From Rhizobium giardinii bv. giardinii H152 (GTDB lineage Bacteria > Pseudomonadota > Alphaproteobacteria > Rhizobiales > Rhizobiaceae), in contig NZ_KB902579.1 in the NCBI RefSeq assembly GCF_000379605.1, forward strand, positions 509,748 to 573,747: a stretch of 64,000 bases of DNA. The letters run 5' to 3'. Below, piece by piece: positions 20,851 through 29,101 of the stretch (positions are counted from its first letter, which is position 1; each line of letters starts with the position of its first letter). The notes under the pieces were generated by a model. The model ran no database searches. It saw only the letters and a program-made list of their open reading frames with translations, and had not been told where the DNA came from. The position numbers and the translations under genes were made by a program.

Positions 20851-22344
20851 ATGGGGCATTTGACACGGCGCACGCTGTTGGCCGGAGCATCCGCGGGTCT
20901 GGGCGTTTACGCCGGGCGCACCGTTTTTGCTCCGACAAGCGCCACAGGTCCGGTTTTTCCTGCGCAAGCACGGACCGAAAGCGGCGGCATTCTCCTCAAT
21001 GATGCCAGCGAGTTGTCGCCGACACCGGTTGCAAGGCATATGACCGTCACCGCCGACCCGGGAGCTGACGCTGTTGAAAAGATCCGGACATTGATGGCCG
21101 AGGCGCAAGCTGCGCGCCGCCCCTTCATTGCCAGCGCCGCGCGTCATTCCATGGGTGGCCAGAGCCTTGCGAAAAACGGTTCGGTGCTGACGCTGGAGCA
21201 GCAATGGCTGGAAGCCGATCCGGCATCAAAGACCTATCGGGTTGCGGCCGGCACGCGCTGGTCGACGGTCATTGCCAAGCTTGACGCGATCGGCTTCTCA
21301 CCGGCCGTGATGCAGTCGAACAATGATTTCGGCGTTGCCAGCACCTATTGCGTCAATGCGCATGGCTGGCCGGTGCGCTTCAGCGGCTGTGGCAGCACCG
21401 TGCGGTCGCTGAAGATGCTGCTGGCGGACGGCACGCATGTGACGTGCTCTCGACACGAGAACGTCGAACTCTTCCGGCACGCCATGGGCGGCTACGGCCT
21501 TTTTGGCGTGATCACCGAGCTCGAACTCGACATGGTGCCGAACCGTCGTCTCGAGCCGCGCTTTAAGTACGTTTCCGGCGTCGATCTCGGCACGCGGTTT
21601 GCCGAGATGCTGGACAGCGATCCGTCGGTCCAGATGGCCTATGGCCGGCTGGATGTCTCGCTCGATCGGTTTTTCGAGGACGGTCTGCTGATTGCCTATC
21701 GGCCGACTGCCGACCAGTCCGATCTTACCGCGGCGACCGGTTCAGGCTTTGTCAGCCGTGTCGCCCGCGAAATCTTCCGCCGGCAGGTCGGGTCGGACGG
21801 CATGAAGCATATGCGCTGGTGGACCGAGACCTCGCTCGGCCCCTCTATTGCCGGGGCGTCCACGCGCAACAGCCTGATGAACGAGCCCGTCGTCACCCTC
21901 GATGATCTCGATCCGTTGCGCACCGACATCCTTCACGAATATTTCGTGGCGCCGTCCCGGTTTGCCGAGTTCGTGGCGCTGTGCCGCGACGTCATCCCGG
22001 CCTCCTTCCAGCAATTGCTGAATGTCACGTTGCGCTACGTCGATACCGACCGCGACAGCGTGCTTGCCTACGCGACCGAGCCGCGCATCGCGGCCGTGAT
22101 GCTGTTTTCCCAGGAAAAGACCGTACGCGGCGAGGCGGACATGGCGCGCATGACGCGGGACCTGATCGAGCGGGTGCTGGCCATCGGCGGCACCTATTAC
22201 CTGCCTTATCGTCCGCATGCGTCGATCGATCAGCTTGTTCGCGCCTATCCGCGCGCCGCTTCCTTTGCCGCCAGCAAGCGCGTGTTCGACAAGGACCTTC
22301 TTTTCCGCAATCATTTATGGGACGCCTATCTCGCCCGACTTTGA
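20851..22344 (+). CDS. Tat-exported FAD-binding oxidoreductase (PCMH type)
   Basis: 497 residues. The N-terminus LTRRTLLAGASAGLG is a twin-arginine signal, so the protein should be exported folded with its FAD. Residues 75-260 form a PCMH-type FAD domain (RPFIASAARHSMGGQSL, then VAAGTRWSTVIAKLD), and the C-terminal half resembles the aldonolactone oxidase group. The ATG at 20851 follows GGGGCGGAG; earlier in-frame starts would bury the Tat signal. Substrate is unknown; sugar lactones or sugar alcohols are the family's usual ones. It heads a run of closely spaced membrane-protein genes. Confidence 0.85.
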   Translation: MGHLTRRTLLAGASAGLGVYAGRTVFAPTSATGPVFPAQARTESGGILLNDASELSPTPVARHMTVTADPGADAVEKIRTLMAEAQAARRPFIASAARHSMGGQSLAKNGSVLTLEQQWLEADPASKTYRVAAGTRWSTVIAKLDAIGFSPAVMQSNNDFGVASTYCVNAHGWPVRFSGCGSTVRSLKMLLADGTHVTCSRHENVELFRHAMGGYGLFGVITELELDMVPNRRLEPRFKYVSGVDLGTRFAEMLDSDPSVQMAYGRLDVSLDRFFEDGLLIAYRPTADQSDLTAATGSGFVSRVAREIFRRQVGSDGMKHMRWWTETSLGPSIAGASTRNSLMNEPVVTLDDLDPLRTDILHEYFVAPSRFAEFVALCRDVIPASFQQLLNVTLRYVDTDRDSVLAYATEPRIAAVMLFSQEKTVRGEADMARMTRDLIERVLAIGGTYYLPYRPHASIDQLVRAYPRAASFAASKRVFDKDLLFRNHLWDAYLARL

Positions 22345-22355
22345 AAGGATCCCGC

Positions 22356-22766
22356 GTGGGGACATTACGCATCATCGCCGCCGCCTATGCCATCGCGCTT
22401 CTCGGGGCCGCGTCGCTGAACTACATCCCCGGATTGACCGACGATCAGGGCAGGGCCTTCGGCATTTTCGCTCTCGACATCTACGATGATAGCCTGCATG
22501 TCGCATCTGCCGCGTGGGCCGCGATCGCCGCCTGGCTTTCAAGTCGCGTAGCGCGCAGCTTCCTGCTTTATTTCGGCATCCTTTATTTCGGCGATGGTCT
22601 TCTCGGACTGATCACCGGTTCCGGCTATCTCGATCTCGGCATCATCAACTATGGTATTCAGGATCTACCCTTCGGCTTCAAGATCCTCGCCAACCTGCCG
22701 CATCTGGCTCTGGGAGGGTTCGCCGCCTTCTCCGCGATTGCATTCGGCAAGCAGGCGAGGGCGTGA
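22356..22766 (+). CDS. Small four-helix membrane protein, unknown function
   Basis: 136 residues with about four hydrophobic segments. It starts at a GTG with AAAGGA 7 bases upstream and only 11 bases after the FAD oxidoreductase stop. The helix pattern, with a conserved-looking His in DDSLHVASAAW and another in LPHLALGG, recalls the DUF4383 type of membrane protein, but I cannot confirm membership. Its TGA overlaps the ATG of the next gene by one base, so the two should be translationally coupled. Confidence 0.75.
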   Translation: MGTLRIIAAAYAIALLGAASLNYIPGLTDDQGRAFGIFALDIYDDSLHVASAAWAAIAAWLSSRVARSFLLYFGILYFGDGLLGLITGSGYLDLGIINYGIQDLPFGFKILANLPHLALGGFAAFSAIAFGKQARA

Positions 22767-23842
22767 TGCGCGCGGTTTGGAAGCTCCTCAAATGGAGCGT
22801 CGCGGCGATGCTGCTGCTGGTCGTGCTGCTCTTGAGCCCCGTCTCCTATATCGAGGCCTTCTGTCACGGTGAAAGGACGGAACAAGCCTATACGCCGCTC
22901 ATCACGGATGCTGCCTTTCACCGGCGCGAAGCCAACACCTTCCTGAGTTATCCGGAATGGCACATCGTCTATGCCTATGACGGATTGGCGCAAACGCTGA
23001 AGACCGGCGATGAATATGCTTTCGACTATTTCTCGAGCGTCAAGGGCTTCTGGACGTCGGCCTGCGCACTGACGAAGGTTGCCGACGCGCATGGCGGCGC
23101 CGATTCCGCCACGCGCATGACGATCCATACCATCGGCGTCAGCTTTACGCTCGAAATGGCGCTCAAGGCGGCTTACGAGGAAACGATCGGCCGCCTGACG
23201 GCGATGCTGCGCGGCGAGAAGAAAACCCCGCAGGACCAGGTGGCTGCCGGAATGGCCGTCGACTACGCCGCCTTCCTGCGCCAGACTCCCTGGTACAAAT
23301 ATCCATTCGACAGCCAGGTAAGAAAACTCGACGAGGCGCCGGACACCGATCCACTGCGCAGCCGGGAGCGCCGCTTTGCCCTGGGAACGGAATGGTGGGC
23401 AAAAACGCTATACGCCGGGTTGATCGCCGATGCCGTCGCCGGCACCACTGGGGTAGCACAGCTTGAAATCCGCAGCGTTGTCGGTGGTTTGACCTCAAGC
23501 GAACTGGCGAAGATGCCGTGGGTGAAAGTAATCGGTGAAAATGGCGGCGGCGTCGAAATAGAAACGCCGCGCTATGACCTGTTCACCAGGATCCTGGTCG
23601 AGATCGCGCAGAAAGGTGGCGCAATCCGCGAGATCGCCGGCAATGACGATATCATGGTTTCGGTCACAGAGAAGCCCGACCAGCCGCTGGCTGGCCTGCC
23701 GGGCACCGTTGTTGCCCGCATCCGGCGGGATGGATTTGACGGCAGCCGATTGCTGCTCGCGCTCAAGGTCAACGCACTGGCGACATTGCTGCGCAACGTC
23801 CCCATGGCCGATCCCGGTGTGGAACACGTCTTTGATTACTAG
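22766..23842 (+). CDS. Membrane-anchored protein of unknown function
   Basis: 358 residues. One N-terminal transmembrane helix (about residues 8-30, WSVAAMLLLVVLLLSPVSY) is followed by a large, presumably periplasmic domain with no motif I recognise. Notable features are FCHGERTEQAYTPL, SYPEWHIVYAYDG and WWAKTLYAGL. The start ATG overlaps the previous stop codon (TGATG). Coupling to a Tat-exported flavoenzyme suggests a role in the same envelope process, perhaps as electron acceptor partner or assembly factor; that is inference. Confidence 0.75.
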   Translation: MRAVWKLLKWSVAAMLLLVVLLLSPVSYIEAFCHGERTEQAYTPLITDAAFHRREANTFLSYPEWHIVYAYDGLAQTLKTGDEYAFDYFSSVKGFWTSACALTKVADAHGGADSATRMTIHTIGVSFTLEMALKAAYEETIGRLTAMLRGEKKTPQDQVAAGMAVDYAAFLRQTPWYKYPFDSQVRKLDEAPDTDPLRSRERRFALGTEWWAKTLYAGLIADAVAGTTGVAQLEIRSVVGGLTSSELAKMPWVKVIGENGGGVEIETPRYDLFTRILVEIAQKGGAIREIAGNDDIMVSVTEKPDQPLAGLPGTVVARIRRDGFDGSRLLLALKVNALATLLRNVPMADPGVEHVFDY

Positions 23843-24296
23843 GGCTGCCAGGCTCGTGGCGACGGCGATCGCCATCGTCCTTCTCTGGTATGGTGCGATG
23901 GCGGCGGTGTTTCGTGTGACCGAGCAGGCGCCTGGCGCTCTGGTGCCGTTTCCCGATCGCCATCTTGCCGCCGGGCAGCTGCCGGCGGGCATCACGATCC
24001 TGAAATGGAATAGCTATTTTGCCGTCGTTGCCAGCGATGAGGCGGGTTATGTCGGCAGGCTTTACGCGGCAGGTGTTCCCGTCGTGTTTCCAGCAAGAAG
24101 CGGCGGCTGTCTCAGCTACCGCGGAACGAATAACCCCGCTCAGGGCAAAGAAAAACCGGACTGGCAGGGGAACCGTCCGGTTTTCAATTCAGCGGCACTG
24201 GAGGTATCCGCTGTGGTGGGTAAGCTTTCACTGCATCAGACGCCGAATCCGCCAACGTTCCGGCTGCTGTCCTTCATGGCAACCCGGTCACGCTGA
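23832..24296 (+). CDS. Putative membrane-anchored small protein, 3' end doubtful
   Basis: The frame begins inside the end of the previous gene; TTG at 23832, GTG at 23817 or GTG at 23856 are possible starts. The first 100 residues look genuine: a transmembrane helix (AIAIVLLWYGAMAAVF) and an envelope-type segment up to GGCLSYR. The frame then runs on to 24296 through an intrinsic terminator and across an antisense small ORF, which is unlikely. A TAA at 24131-24133, just before the terminator, is in another frame, so a natural stop may have been lost by frameshift. Fourth member of the cassette starting at 20851. Confidence 0.5.
   Translation: MITRAARLVATAIAIVLLWYGAMAAVFRVTEQAPGALVPFPDRHLAAGQLPAGITILKWNSYFAVVASDEAGYVGRLYAAGVPVVFPARSGGCLSYRGTNNPAQGKEKPDWQGNRPVFNSAALEVSAVVGKLSLHQTPNPPTFRLLSFMATRSR
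24152..24184. terminator. Bidirectional terminator of the flavoenzyme cassette and the facing small ORFs
   Basis: AAAACCGGAC pairs perfectly with GTCCGGTTTT over 10 bp with a 13-base loop. T-runs occur on both strands, longest on the minus strand. It closes the plus-strand cassette and the minus-strand small ORFs that end at 24236. Confidence 0.85.
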
Positions 24297-24376
24297 AGAT
24301 CGAGAATGGTTCGGGCGAAGTCGACGAGGAATACGATACTGATCACTGCCGATATGAGCATCATCGTGATAGCCAT
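24236..24376 (-). CDS. 46-residue membrane protein (small ORF)
   Basis: A 46-codon ORF with AGGGAG 7 bases before its ATG. Residues 2-20 (AITMMLISAVISIVFLVDF) form one transmembrane helix, followed by a charged tail (RTILDLQRDRVAMKDSS). It lies 11 bases downstream of the 41-residue ORF on the same strand and ends before a strong terminator. I recognise no family. The site, spacing, tandem arrangement and terminator together make it a credible gene although it is very short. Confidence 0.6.
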   Translation of the reverse strand: MAITMMLISAVISIVFLVDFARTILDLQRDRVAMKDSSRNVGGFGV

Positions 24377-24387
24377 GGCGAAACTCC

Positions 24388-24513
24388 CTATTTCGTCAGA
24401 CGATCACGCAAGGCGTCTGCGCGCTCTATCCGTACTTCGTTTCTGATTGCGTTTGCGGTTGCAAACAGCATGGCGAAAAACATGATCATCGAAAGAAGTA
24501 GAACAAGTGCCAT
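24388..24513 (-). CDS. 41-residue membrane protein (small ORF)
   Basis: A 41-codon ORF preceded by GAAAGGA, 8 bases before the ATG. Residues 2-22 are a hydrophobic helix rich in Met and Phe (LLLSMIMFFAMLFATA); the tail (NEVRIERADALRDRLTK) is amphipathic and charged. It shares its design, a single N-terminal helix and short cytoplasmic-type charged tail, with the next ORF at 24376. Family unknown. Upstream, a possible 30-codon ORF (24527-24619) ends 13 bases before this start. Confidence 0.6.
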   Translation of the reverse strand: MALVLLLSMIMFFAMLFATANAIRNEVRIERADALRDRLTK

Positions 24514-24735
24514 AGCCGTGATCCTTTCAGTTCAGTAACGGCCGCATTTTAAAAAAGTTCCATTCGTAGCTGTTCAGATACTCGATCCCGTCTGAAGCAG
24601 CCTTGAACGTTACATTCATTTAGTATTCATCCGGACCGTCCGCTGTTTCCGGGGGAACACCCGCTTCGCCGCTTGCGGCCTCCCTTGCGATTGTGCGCGG
24701 TCCGTGACAAAAGGCTTCGAAATGGAAACAGCGCG

Positions 24736-25230
24736 ATGATCACAGCTTTTTATCCCGGCTCCTTCGATCCCATGACGAACGGACATCTCGACGTGCTTGT
24801 CCAATCGCTGAACGTGGCGCCGAAAGTGATCGTCGCGATCGGTATTCATCCCGGCAAGGCGCCGCTGTTTACCTTTGACGAGCGGGCCGATCTCATCCGT
24901 CAGTCGCTAGGCGAGTTCCTTCCCGAGAGAGCGAGCGATATCTCGATCGTTTCGTTCGACAATCTGGTGGTCGATGCGGCGCGGCAGCACGGTGCTTCGC
25001 TGCTGGTCCGCGGCCTGCGCGACGGCACCGATCTCGACTATGAAATGCAGATGGCGGGCATGAACCGGCAGATGGCACCCGACATCCAGACCCTGTTTCT
25101 ACCGGCCGGCACGGCCTCGCGGCCCATTACCGCCACATTGGTCCGCCAGATCGCAGCCATGGGCGGCGATGTCAGCGCCTTCGTGCCCAAGGCGGTTCAC
25201 CGGGCCCTGAGCGCCAAACGCAAGCCCTGA
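24736..25230 (+). CDS. coaD: Phosphopantetheine adenylyltransferase
   Basis: 164 residues, normal length. It adenylylates 4'-phosphopantetheine in coenzyme A synthesis. The nucleotidyltransferase motif TNGH is at residues 14-17 of [16 protein letters not shown], and [15 protein letters not shown] and [12 protein letters not shown] are present. The frame opens 21 codons earlier, but the ATG at 24736 gives the family start MITAFYPGS. It is followed after 32 bases by two cyclophilin genes on the same strand. Confidence 0.96.
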   Translation: MITAFYPGSFDPMTNGHLDVLVQSLNVAPKVIVAIGIHPGKAPLFTFDERADLIRQSLGEFLPERASDISIVSFDNLVVDAARQHGASLLVRGLRDGTDLDYEMQMAGMNRQMAPDIQTLFLPAGTASRPITATLVRQIAAMGGDVSAFVPKAVHRALSAKRKP

Positions 25231-25262
25231 CGCGTTTATTCATTTCTATCACGGGAGCTATC

Positions 25263-25832
25263 ATGAAAATCCTCCACCTCGCCTTCGCAGGCGCCGTTGC
25301 CCTTGCATCGCTGACCGGCAATGCCTTTGCCCAGGCCAAGGAATACCTCACCATCCAGCTCAAGGACGGTCCGGTGGTGATCGAACTTCTGCCGGAGGTC
25401 GCACCGAAGCACGTTGCCCGCATCAAGGAACTGGCGCAGGCCGGCGAATACAACAACGTCGCCTTCCACCGCGTCATCAACGGCTTCATGGCCCAGACCG
25501 GCGACGTCCAGTACGGCAACATGGAGAAGGACTTCAAACCGGAGATGGCCGGTATGGGCGGCTCGTCCAAGCCGGATATCGAAGCCGAGTTCTCCCAGCT
25601 TCCCTTCGATCGCGGCACGGTCGGCATGGCCCGCAGCCAGGATCCGAACTCCGCCAATTCGCAGTTCTTCATCATGTTCGCGCCCGGCTCCTTCCTGAAC
25701 GGCCAGTACACGGTCGTCGGAAAGGTCGTCGAGGGCATGGAGAATGTCGACAAGATCAAGATGGGCGACGAGGCCAACAACGGTTCCGTCACCGATCCCG
25801 ACCGCATGATCAGCGTCAAGGTCGGCAAGTAA
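25263..25832 (+). CDS. ppiA: Peptidyl-prolyl cis-trans isomerase, cyclophilin type, exported
   Basis: 189 residues. A 22-residue signal peptide (MKILHLAFAGAVALASLTGNAFA) makes it periplasmic. The cyclophilin core has FHRVINGFMAQTGD, where the Arg is catalytic, GMGGSSKPDIEAEF and SQFFIMFAP. CGGGAGC lies 7 bases before the ATG. It is paired with a cytoplasmic paralogue 26 bases downstream; the two are similar through the whole catalytic domain and probably arose by tandem duplication. Confidence 0.93.
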   Translation: MKILHLAFAGAVALASLTGNAFAQAKEYLTIQLKDGPVVIELLPEVAPKHVARIKELAQAGEYNNVAFHRVINGFMAQTGDVQYGNMEKDFKPEMAGMGGSSKPDIEAEFSQLPFDRGTVGMARSQDPNSANSQFFIMFAPGSFLNGQYTVVGKVVEGMENVDKIKMGDEANNGSVTDPDRMISVKVGK

Positions 25833-25858
25833 ACTGAGTTCCAACAAGGAGAAATGCC

Positions 25859-26368
25859 ATGACCGAGATCAAGGATCCGGAAAACACCATCATCATGGAA
25901 ACCACTCAAGGGCAGGTTGTCATCCAGCTTCTGCCGGACCTGGCACCCGGCCACGTCGCCCGCATCAAGGAACTGTGCGCCGAAGGCGCCTATGACGGCG
26001 TGGTGTTCCACCGCGTCATCAACGATTTCATGGCGCAGACGGGCGACGTGCAGTACGGCAAGAAGGGCAGCGAGAGCTTCAACCCGGCCCGCGCCGGCAT
26101 GGGCGGTTCGTCCAAACCCGACCTCAAGGCGGAGTTTTCCAACACGTCGCACGTTCGCGGCACGTGCTCCATGGCCCGCAGCCAGATGCCGAACTCGGCC
26201 AATTCGCAGTTCTTCATCTGCTTCGCCGACAGCCCATGGCTCAACAAGCAGTATTCCGTCTGGGGCCAGGTCATCTCCGGCATGGAAAATGTCGACAAGA
26301 TCAAGCGCGGCGAGCCGGTCAAGGATCCCGACAGCATCGTTTCGATGAAACTTGCCGCCAACGCCTGA
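25859..26368 (+). CDS. ppiB: Peptidyl-prolyl cis-trans isomerase, cyclophilin type, cytoplasmic
   Basis: 169 residues with no signal peptide. The core motifs FHRVINDFMAQTGD, GMGGSSKPDLKAEF and SQFFICFAD are present. It catalyses proline isomerisation in protein folding. AAGGAGA precedes the ATG. The preceding gene encodes the exported paralogue, and a long hairpin follows before queA. Confidence 0.93.
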   Translation: MTEIKDPENTIIMETTQGQVVIQLLPDLAPGHVARIKELCAEGAYDGVVFHRVINDFMAQTGDVQYGKKGSESFNPARAGMGGSSKPDLKAEFSNTSHVRGTCSMARSQMPNSANSQFFICFADSPWLNKQYSVWGQVISGMENVDKIKRGEPVKDPDSIVSMKLAANA

Positions 26369-26384
26369 TCTAGGCTAATGCAAC

Positions 26385-26426
26385 AACCCGTCCCGGATCG
26401 CCAAAACAGGGCGCCGGGGCGGGTTT
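26385..26426 (+). terminator. Putative terminator after ppiB
   Basis: A 12-bp stem with one G-U pair (AACCCGTCCCGG with CCGGGGCGGGTT) encloses a 17-base loop that can itself pair. Only TTT follows, so termination may be partial, leaving read-through to queA. Confidence 0.5.
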
Positions 26427-26447
26427 GCCGTTTAAAGAAGACTGTTG

Positions 26448-27533
26448 ATGCGCGTCGACCTGTTCGATTTCGATCTGCCCGAGGAAAATATTGCGCTCAG
26501 GCCCGCAAGCCCGCGCGACAGCGCGCGCATGCTCGTCGTTCAGCCGCAGAGGCAGGAACCTCTGTCCGATCATGGTGTGCTGGACTTGCCGTTCTTCCTG
26601 CGCCAGGGCGACGCGCTGGTCTTCAACGATACGAAGGTCATTCCGGCTCAATTGGAAGGGCTGCGCCGGCGCGGCGAGGATGTCGTGACCGAAGTCTCCC
26701 TGACGCTCCACATGCGCACGGCGCCCGATCGCTGGAAGGCCTTTGCGCGGCCCGCCAGGAGATTGAAACCCGGTGACCGCATCGCGTTCGGCCATGGCTC
26801 CAACACCTGTATGTTGGGCTCGCTCGACGCGACCGTCGAGGAAAAGGGTGAGGCCGGCGAGGTGACATTGCGTTTCGATCTGTCCGGTCCTGCGCTCGAC
26901 GAAGCGATCCTCGCCGTCGGCCACGTTCCGCTGCCGCCCTATATCGCCTCCAAGCGCCCGGAGGATGAGAGGGACCGCACGGACTACCAGACGGTCTATG
27001 CGCGCGAGCAGGGCGCCGTCGCAGCACCCACGGCGGGTCTGCACTTCACCGACCGGCTGTTTGCCGCCCTGGACGCGATCGGCGTCGAGCGTCACTTCGT
27101 CACGCTGCATGTCGGGGCAGGCACCTTCCTGCCGATGAAGGTCGATGACACGGACGATCACGTCATGCACGAGGAAATCGGCCATGTCGCCGCCGGCGTG
27201 GCCGAGCGATTGAATGCGGTGAAGGCGAGGGGCGGGCGCATCGTCTGCGTCGGCACGACGTCACTGCGGCTGGTCGAAAGTGCTGCCCGTGAAAATGGCG
27301 AGATCGCGCCGTGGTCGGGGCCGACCGGCATCTTCATCACGCCCGGCTACCGCTTCCGCGCCGTCGATGTGCTGATGACCAATTTCCACCTGCCGAAATC
27401 GACGCTCTTCATGCTCGTCTCGGCCTTCAGCGGCCTTGAGACGATGCGGCGCGCCTATGCCCACGCCATCGACCATGGCTATCGCTTCTATTCCTACGGC
27501 GATTCCAGCCTGCTTTTCCGGGATAATCCATGA
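26448..27533 (+). CDS. queA: S-adenosylmethionine:tRNA ribosyltransferase-isomerase
   Basis: 361 residues. QueA transfers and isomerises the ribosyl group of SAM onto preQ1 in tRNA, giving epoxyqueuosine. Family motifs present are [37 protein letters not shown] and [17 protein letters not shown]. The ATG at 26448 follows AGAAGA; a TTG just before it is not needed. Its last four bases overlap the tgt start (ATGA), so the queuosine genes are coupled. Confidence 0.96.
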   Translation: MRVDLFDFDLPEENIALRPASPRDSARMLVVQPQRQEPLSDHGVLDLPFFLRQGDALVFNDTKVIPAQLEGLRRRGEDVVTEVSLTLHMRTAPDRWKAFARPARRLKPGDRIAFGHGSNTCMLGSLDATVEEKGEAGEVTLRFDLSGPALDEAILAVGHVPLPPYIASKRPEDERDRTDYQTVYAREQGAVAAPTAGLHFTDRLFAALDAIGVERHFVTLHVGAGTFLPMKVDDTDDHVMHEEIGHVAAGVAERLNAVKARGGRIVCVGTTSLRLVESAARENGEIAPWSGPTGIFITPGYRFRAVDVLMTNFHLPKSTLFMLVSAFSGLETMRRAYAHAIDHGYRFYSYGDSSLLFRDNP

Positions 27534-28669
27534 CCGAGACGTTTCAGTTCAATCTTCTGGCCACCGATGGCAAGGCTCGCCGCGGCACGGTTTCGATGCC
27601 GCGGGGCGAGATCCGCACGCCCGCCTTCATGCCGGTCGGCACGGTCGGTACCGTCAAGGCGATGTATCTCGACCAGGTGCGCGATCTTGGCGCCGACATC
27701 ATCCTTGGCAACACCTACCATCTGATGTTGCGGCCGGGGGCGGAGCGCGTCGCCAGGCTCGGCGGCCTGCACGAGCTGATCCGGTGGCCCTATCCGATCC
27801 TCACCGATTCGGGCGGTTTCCAGGTCATGTCGCTCTCTGGTCTGCGCAAGCTCGACGAAAAGGGCGTCACCTTCAAGAGCCATGTCGATGGCTCGCTGCA
27901 CCACATGTCGCCGGAGCGCTCCATTGAAATCCAGGGGTTGCTCGGCAGCGATATCCAGATGCAACTCGACGAATGCGTCCGTCTGCCGGCCGAGCCGAAG
28001 GAAATCGAGCGGGCGATGGAAATGTCGTTCCGCTGGGCCGAGCGCTGCAAGGCCGCCTTTGGCGATCAACCGGGCAAGGCGATGTTCGGCATCGTTCAGG
28101 GCGGAGACATCCCGTCGCTGCGCGAGCGTTCGGCAGAGGCGCTGTCGGGGCTTGGTCTCAAGGGCTATGCCATCGGCGGCCTTGCCGTCGGCGAGCCGCA
28201 GGCGGTGATGCTTGACATGATCGACACGACCTGCCCACATCTGCCGACGGAGAAACCACGTTATCTGATGGGCGTCGGCACGCCGGACGACATCCTGAAA
28301 TCGGTCGCGCGGGGCATCGACATGTTCGACTGCGTCATGCCGACCCGGTCTGGTCGTCACGGTCTCGCCTTCACCCGCCACGGCCGCATCAACATCCGCA
28401 ACGCCCGCCACGCCGAGGACATGCGGCCGCTGGATGACCAGTCTTCCTGCCCGGCGTCGCGCGACTACTCGCGGGCCTACCTGCATCACCTTGTCCGTTC
28501 GAACGAGTCGCTTGGCGGCATGCTTCTGACCTGGAACAACCTGTCCTACTATCAGGATCTGATGGCAGGCATCCGCCGGGCGATCGAGCAGGGACGCTAT
28601 GCCGATTTCATCGCCGAGACGCAGGACGCCTGGGCGCGGGGCGAGGCCGAAGCCAAGCAGGCCGCCTGA
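27530..28669 (+). CDS. tgt: tRNA-guanine transglycosylase
   Basis: 379 residues. Tgt exchanges guanine 34 for preQ1 in tRNAs with GUN anticodons, the step before QueA. Conserved segments are [20 protein letters not shown] and [10 protein letters not shown]. The usual zinc site (three Cys in CxCxxC plus His) is incomplete: the stretch reads [10 protein letters not shown] with Ser305, Cys307 and Ser310, so two of three Cys ligands are replaced, while the following SRAYLHHL is intact. Translation is coupled to queA by a 4-base overlap. Confidence 0.95.
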   Translation: MTETFQFNLLATDGKARRGTVSMPRGEIRTPAFMPVGTVGTVKAMYLDQVRDLGADIILGNTYHLMLRPGAERVARLGGLHELIRWPYPILTDSGGFQVMSLSGLRKLDEKGVTFKSHVDGSLHHMSPERSIEIQGLLGSDIQMQLDECVRLPAEPKEIERAMEMSFRWAERCKAAFGDQPGKAMFGIVQGGDIPSLRERSAEALSGLGLKGYAIGGLAVGEPQAVMLDMIDTTCPHLPTEKPRYLMGVGTPDDILKSVARGIDMFDCVMPTRSGRHGLAFTRHGRINIRNARHAEDMRPLDDQSSCPASRDYSRAYLHHLVRSNESLGGMLLTWNNLSYYQDLMAGIRRAIEQGRYADFIAETQDAWARGEAEAKQAA

Positions 28670-28681
28670 GGTGCGGATTGA

Positions 28682-29101
28682 TTAAATTTCGGGGCCGGGG
28701 GCCTGCTGCAGCATCTGTACGCCGTTGATCTTGTAGCTGCCGTCCGGCTGCTTGACGAGGACGTACAGCGCCGTCCAGTCCTTGCCATCCGGTCCCGAGA
28801 TCAATACTTCCTGCACCACCGTATCGCCTTCGACCTTGCTGCGTCCGAAGGCGAAATTGCCCGGCCGGTAGACGGGGGCATAGCCGCGCTTCACCATGTC
28901 GAAGAAGATGCTCTTGTCGGGAAATTTTCCCTTGATCTGCGGCGAGGCGAAGGAATAGGCCGTCTCCGCGTCATCGCTGAGGAACGCCTCGATCTGGCTC
29001 TGGATGATCGACTGGGCCGTATCGACCGGCTCCGCCGCCCGGGCCATCGGTGCAAAGGTCAACAGGACTGCAATGCATGCACAGGCTTTCAACGGGATCA
29101 T
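28682..29101 (-). CDS. DUF4864 domain exported protein
   Basis: 139 residues. A signal peptide (residues 1-22, ending ARA) precedes a compact alpha+beta domain with AETAYSFASPQIKGKF and a tail TALYVLVKQPDGSYKINGVQ, matching the DUF4864 pattern. The fold is expected to be NTF2-like; function is unknown. AAGGAG stands 8 bases before the ATG. It converges with tgt across a 12-base gap and has a long non-coding region upstream. Confidence 0.82.
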   Translation of the reverse strand: MIPLKACACIAVLLTFAPMARAAEPVDTAQSIIQSQIEAFLSDDAETAYSFASPQIKGKFPDKSIFFDMVKRGYAPVYRPGNFAFGRSKVEGDTVVQEVLISGPDGKDWTALYVLVKQPDGSYKINGVQMLQQAPGPEI

